Shown: piece after piece, positions 24,740 to 26,526 of the stretch
How positions within the stretch are numbered: position 1 is the stretch's first letter
Layout: each line of letters starts with the position of its first letter
Assembly: GCA_041689775.1 (NCBI GenBank)
Contig: JBDNFP010000335.1
Span: forward strand, 1-26,526
Source: JBDNFP01 sp041689775
GTDB taxonomy: Bacteria; Bacteroidota; Bacteroidia; Cytophagales; Spirosomataceae
Reading direction: 5' to 3'
Length of the DNA: 26,526 nt
The notes under the pieces: model-generated
The model's input: only the letters and a program-made list of their open reading frames with translations
What the model was told of the DNA's origin: nothing
Databases searched by the model: none
Position numbers and translations under genes: made by a program

Positions 24740-24913
24740 ATTGAGAGTGGCTTTGTGAAGACAAGATAGCCACTGATTACCAATTTACATCCATTAATTC
24801 GGCAATTGGCTCATTGTCTAGACCCTGATAAAACTTCAAGAATACTGCCTCTTATGACTACAAAGCTCAGTTGACATTAGTTCTTTCGACAGCCTCAGAT
24901 ATGTCAAGTCTGC
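24740..24913 (-). pseudogene. Decayed ECF sigma factor (region 4 remnant)
   Basis: Reading from 24851 down, one frame gives EAVFLKFYQGLDNEPIAELM then DVNW, a stop (TAA at 24779-24777) and SVAIL. This is very close to the helix-turn-helix region 4 of Bacteroidota ECF sigma factors (compare the generic REAIFLKFYEGLSYEEIAEI, then MDVNYQSV). The stop falls exactly where Gln is expected, a CAA-to-TAA change. Upstream, SHKRQ in a second frame fits the Lys-Arg-Gln that precedes EAxxLK, so there is also a frameshift near 24846-24850. Sigma region 2 is absent: the sulfatase ends at 24966. Its position directly before FecR is the normal sigma position. Confidence 0.7.
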
Positions 24914-24965
24914 CATTCCAAGGCAACTTGAAGTCCTTTTAAAGTGATCAGACCATTGTTATTGA

Positions 24966-26381
24966 TTAATCATCCTCGTCTTTTGGGGCTTTTTCTTCAG
25001 TAAGTCCGGAAATTGATTTTTCTGCCTTCACCTCTTTTACGTAATTCATCATTAATTTTTCAAGCTCTTCCACCTTTTTGGGGTATTTCTTTGAGACGTC
25101 ATTAATTTCGCCCAAATCTTCTTTCAAGTTATATAATTCAGTTTTTTTCAGGTTCCAGAATTTAATAAGTTTATAATCGCCAACCCTGATTGCCGAATGT
25201 GACTTACCAAAATAATGAAAAACAATTTCATCATTTGTCCGATTTAATTCTGCCTTATTACCATTTTCGAGTGCCGCACGAAAACTTACGCCATCGAGAT
25301 TATCTGGGAGCGAATTTTTATTTCCGGTCAAATCTGAAATTGTAGGTAAAATATCCCAGCCCACAACAGGAATATCACATTGACTACCTCCCTTTATTCC
25401 GGGACCAATCACCACAAACGGCACACGAACACCACCTTCGTATAATGTCCATTTTCCGCCCCGTAGCGGATAATTTCTTGGATGTTTTTCAAATGTGGAG
25501 GGATGATCAAATTTATTTTTTATGGGTGGAATAAATTCAGCACCTCCATTATCTGCCATTATGATCAGATAGGTATTATCCGCGATTCCTAGTTGATCAA
25601 TCTGATCAAGGATTTTACCGATTCCAGTATCCAGATTTTCTAACATGCCCGCCCATGCTGGATTAGAGTGAATTTTACCTTTCTCTTTTTTCAGGTATTT
25701 ATTGTAATTTTCTTCGGTAGTTTGCATGTCAACATGAGTTGCATAATGCGAAACTTGCAGATAAAATGGGTTACCTGATTTTGTATTTCGCTGCATAAAA
25801 TTAGCGGCACGGGCAGTAAGAGTTTCAATTCGTTTGGGGTCATTATTTAGATAAAAACCAGTCCATTTAGTCTGCTTGGTTGAATTCATATCGCCATTTT
25901 TGTTACCCGTTTCCCCATCGCTTTCATCGTAACCCAGATCTTCTGGAAAGATATCTGCCCGCAAGTCCCACTTTCCGTAATGAGCAGTTTTGTAAGCTGG
26001 ATTGATGGATTTTAAAAGTTCTGGTATTGACATCTGTTTACGATTTCCTCCGAAATATTTTCCCTTAAATTCAGTGTCATCTCCCTGTCGCATTGGAGTC
26101 TGACCAAATTGAATACTTCGTCGCGTAGGACAACACAATGCACTAGGTGCATAACCATTTGTAAACCGCATTCCCCGCTTAGCAATTCGCTCAAGTTGCC
26201 GAGTTTCAAAATAATCACTCTTTGAATTAGGCACATTATCGTCCATCAATTGCGAACTGGATGTCCATCCCTGATCATCCGTCAGGATAAGAATAAAATT
26301 TGGATGTTGTGCAGAAGCTACTGACACAATAAAAAAGGCATTAATTATAAACACCAAGAATCTGGCATACGTATTTTTCAT
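24966..26381 (-). CDS. AT-rich sulfatase (S1 family), paralogue of the 6231-7670 gene
   Basis: This is a 471-residue exported sulfatase from the ATG at 26379-26381; the frame extends eight codons further, but this start places the signal peptide (VASA-Q) at the N-terminus. Numbered from this start, the signature is CCPTR with catalytic Cys83 and a second Cys in the variable position; Asp35-Asp36 lie in LTDDQGWTS. The Gly-Lys-Trp-Asp motif (Lys137, Asp139) replaces Gly-Lys-x-His, and IMADNGGAEF holds the metal residues. It is clearly a homologue of the operon's 6231-7670 sulfatase, yet the DNA is visibly more AT-rich than any other enzyme gene here. It lies upstream of the FecR-SusCD operon and starts 25 bp after another gene's stop. 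Probably separately acquired. Confidence 0.9.
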   Translation of the reverse strand: MKNTYARFLVFIINAFFIVSVASAQHPNFILILTDDQGWTSSSQLMDDNVPNSKSDYFETRQLERIAKRGMRFTNGYAPSALCCPTRRSIQFGQTPMRQGDDTEFKGKYFGGNRKQMSIPELLKSINPAYKTAHYGKWDLRADIFPEDLGYDESDGETGNKNGDMNSTKQTKWTGFYLNNDPKRIETLTARAANFMQRNTKSGNPFYLQVSHYATHVDMQTTEENYNKYLKKEKGKIHSNPAWAGMLENLDTGIGKILDQIDQLGIADNTYLIIMADNGGAEFIPPIKNKFDHPSTFEKHPRNYPLRGGKWTLYEGGVRVPFVVIGPGIKGGSQCDIPVVGWDILPTISDLTGNKNSLPDNLDGVSFRAALENGNKAELNRTNDEIVFHYFGKSHSAIRVGDYKLIKFWNLKKTELYNLKEDLGEINDVSKKYPKKVEELEKLMMNYVKEVKAEKSISGLTEEKAPKDEDD

Positions 26382-26406
26382 AGTTCTATTATAGGACTTT
26401 CGCAAA

Positions 26407-26526
26407 TCATGCGAATTTAATAGTTGGCCGGGTCAGTTGCGTGCGCAAATAATCACTTAGCAAACCATACTTCAATTGATAAACAGTTGTCTGACAGTCG
26501 TAAGCGATCTGCGTAAGCCTGAGCCA
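26407..26526 (-). CDS. C-terminal end of an unidentified gene (partial)
   Basis: An open minus frame runs in from the right edge and ends with TGA at 26407-26409 after 39 codons. The visible residues include LRLTQIAYDCQTTVYQLKYG and end TRPTIKFA. The composition looks like real protein; a transposase C-terminus is one possibility, but I see no catalytic motif and cannot name it. It ends 25 bp before the sulfatase start and may be co-transcribed with it. Confidence 0.45.
   Translation of the reverse strand, partial: WLRLTQIAYDCQTTVYQLKYGLLSDYLRTQLTRPTIKFA

Noticed and set aside
24662..24769. Plus-strand open frame with protein-like composition (SLIERNADIESGF-like) ending at 24769.
   Set aside because: It has no start codon and lies antisense to the sigma-factor remnant, whose similarity is far more specific.
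1..26526. Similar sequences at the two window ends (GGCTCATGCTTA at 1-12 and, in reverse complement, GGCTCAGGCTTA at the right end), suggesting terminal inverted repeats of a large element.
   Set aside because: The match is 11 of 12 bp, ends abruptly, and both ends appear to lie inside the coding tails of different genes; chance or a contig-edge artefact is more likely.

Overview
The window looks like Bacteroidota DNA, most probably from the Cytophagales (Spirosomaceae-like). The evidence is a SusC/SusD pair whose SusC carries an N-terminal STN signalling domain, a FecR/DUF4974 anti-sigma factor, a remnant of a DUF4143 ATPase, lipoprotein and Tat signals of Bacteroidota style, and genes without regular Shine-Dalgarno sites. 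No rRNA, tRNA or CRISPR array is visible.

Layout. Positions 1-1569 are a decayed left flank: the tail of an upstream gene with a 48-bp perfect-palindrome terminator, gene fragments, a GC-rich inverted repeat, the C-terminal stub of a DUF4143 ATPase, an operator-like palindrome and a frameshifted MmcQ/YjbR gene. From 24548 down to 1570 everything is on the minus strand and forms one polysaccharide utilization locus (PUL). In transcription order: FecR anti-sigma, SusC, SusD, a stem-loop, GH92 alpha-mannosidase, sulfatase, Tat-exported beta-propeller (oligogalacturonate-lyase-like), DUF1961 protein, DUF4962/heparinase II/III-like lyase, heparan-N-sulfatase-like sulfatase, sulfatase, a 320-bp gap with a possible repeat, two more sulfatases, and an FG-GAP/VCBS protein. 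Upstream of FecR is a decayed ECF sigma gene (24740-24913), then an AT-rich extra sulfatase (24966-26381) and the C-terminal end of another gene running off the right edge.

How it fits together. SusC/SusD import oligosaccharides. Five sulfatases in the operon, plus a sixth beside it, strip sulfate. The lyase-like protein and the propeller protein point to a uronic-acid backbone or branch, and GH92 points to terminal alpha-mannose. The best guess is a sulfated, uronate-containing, mannose-bearing glycan (sulfated glucuronomannan-like, or a GAG-like polymer with mannose). This is inference from gene content. All six sulfatases keep the Cys-x-Pro-x-Arg signature and so need a formylglycine-generating enzyme, which is not in the window; neither is an unsaturated-uronyl hydrolase (GH88/GH105).

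Most noteworthy points: the sigma partner expected beside FecR survives only as a broken region-4 fragment next to an AT-rich sulfatase; the GH92 has Gln where the family normally has the Glu general acid; and two paralogous sulfatases share a Gly-Lys-Trp-Asp motif in place of the usual Gly-Lys-x-His.
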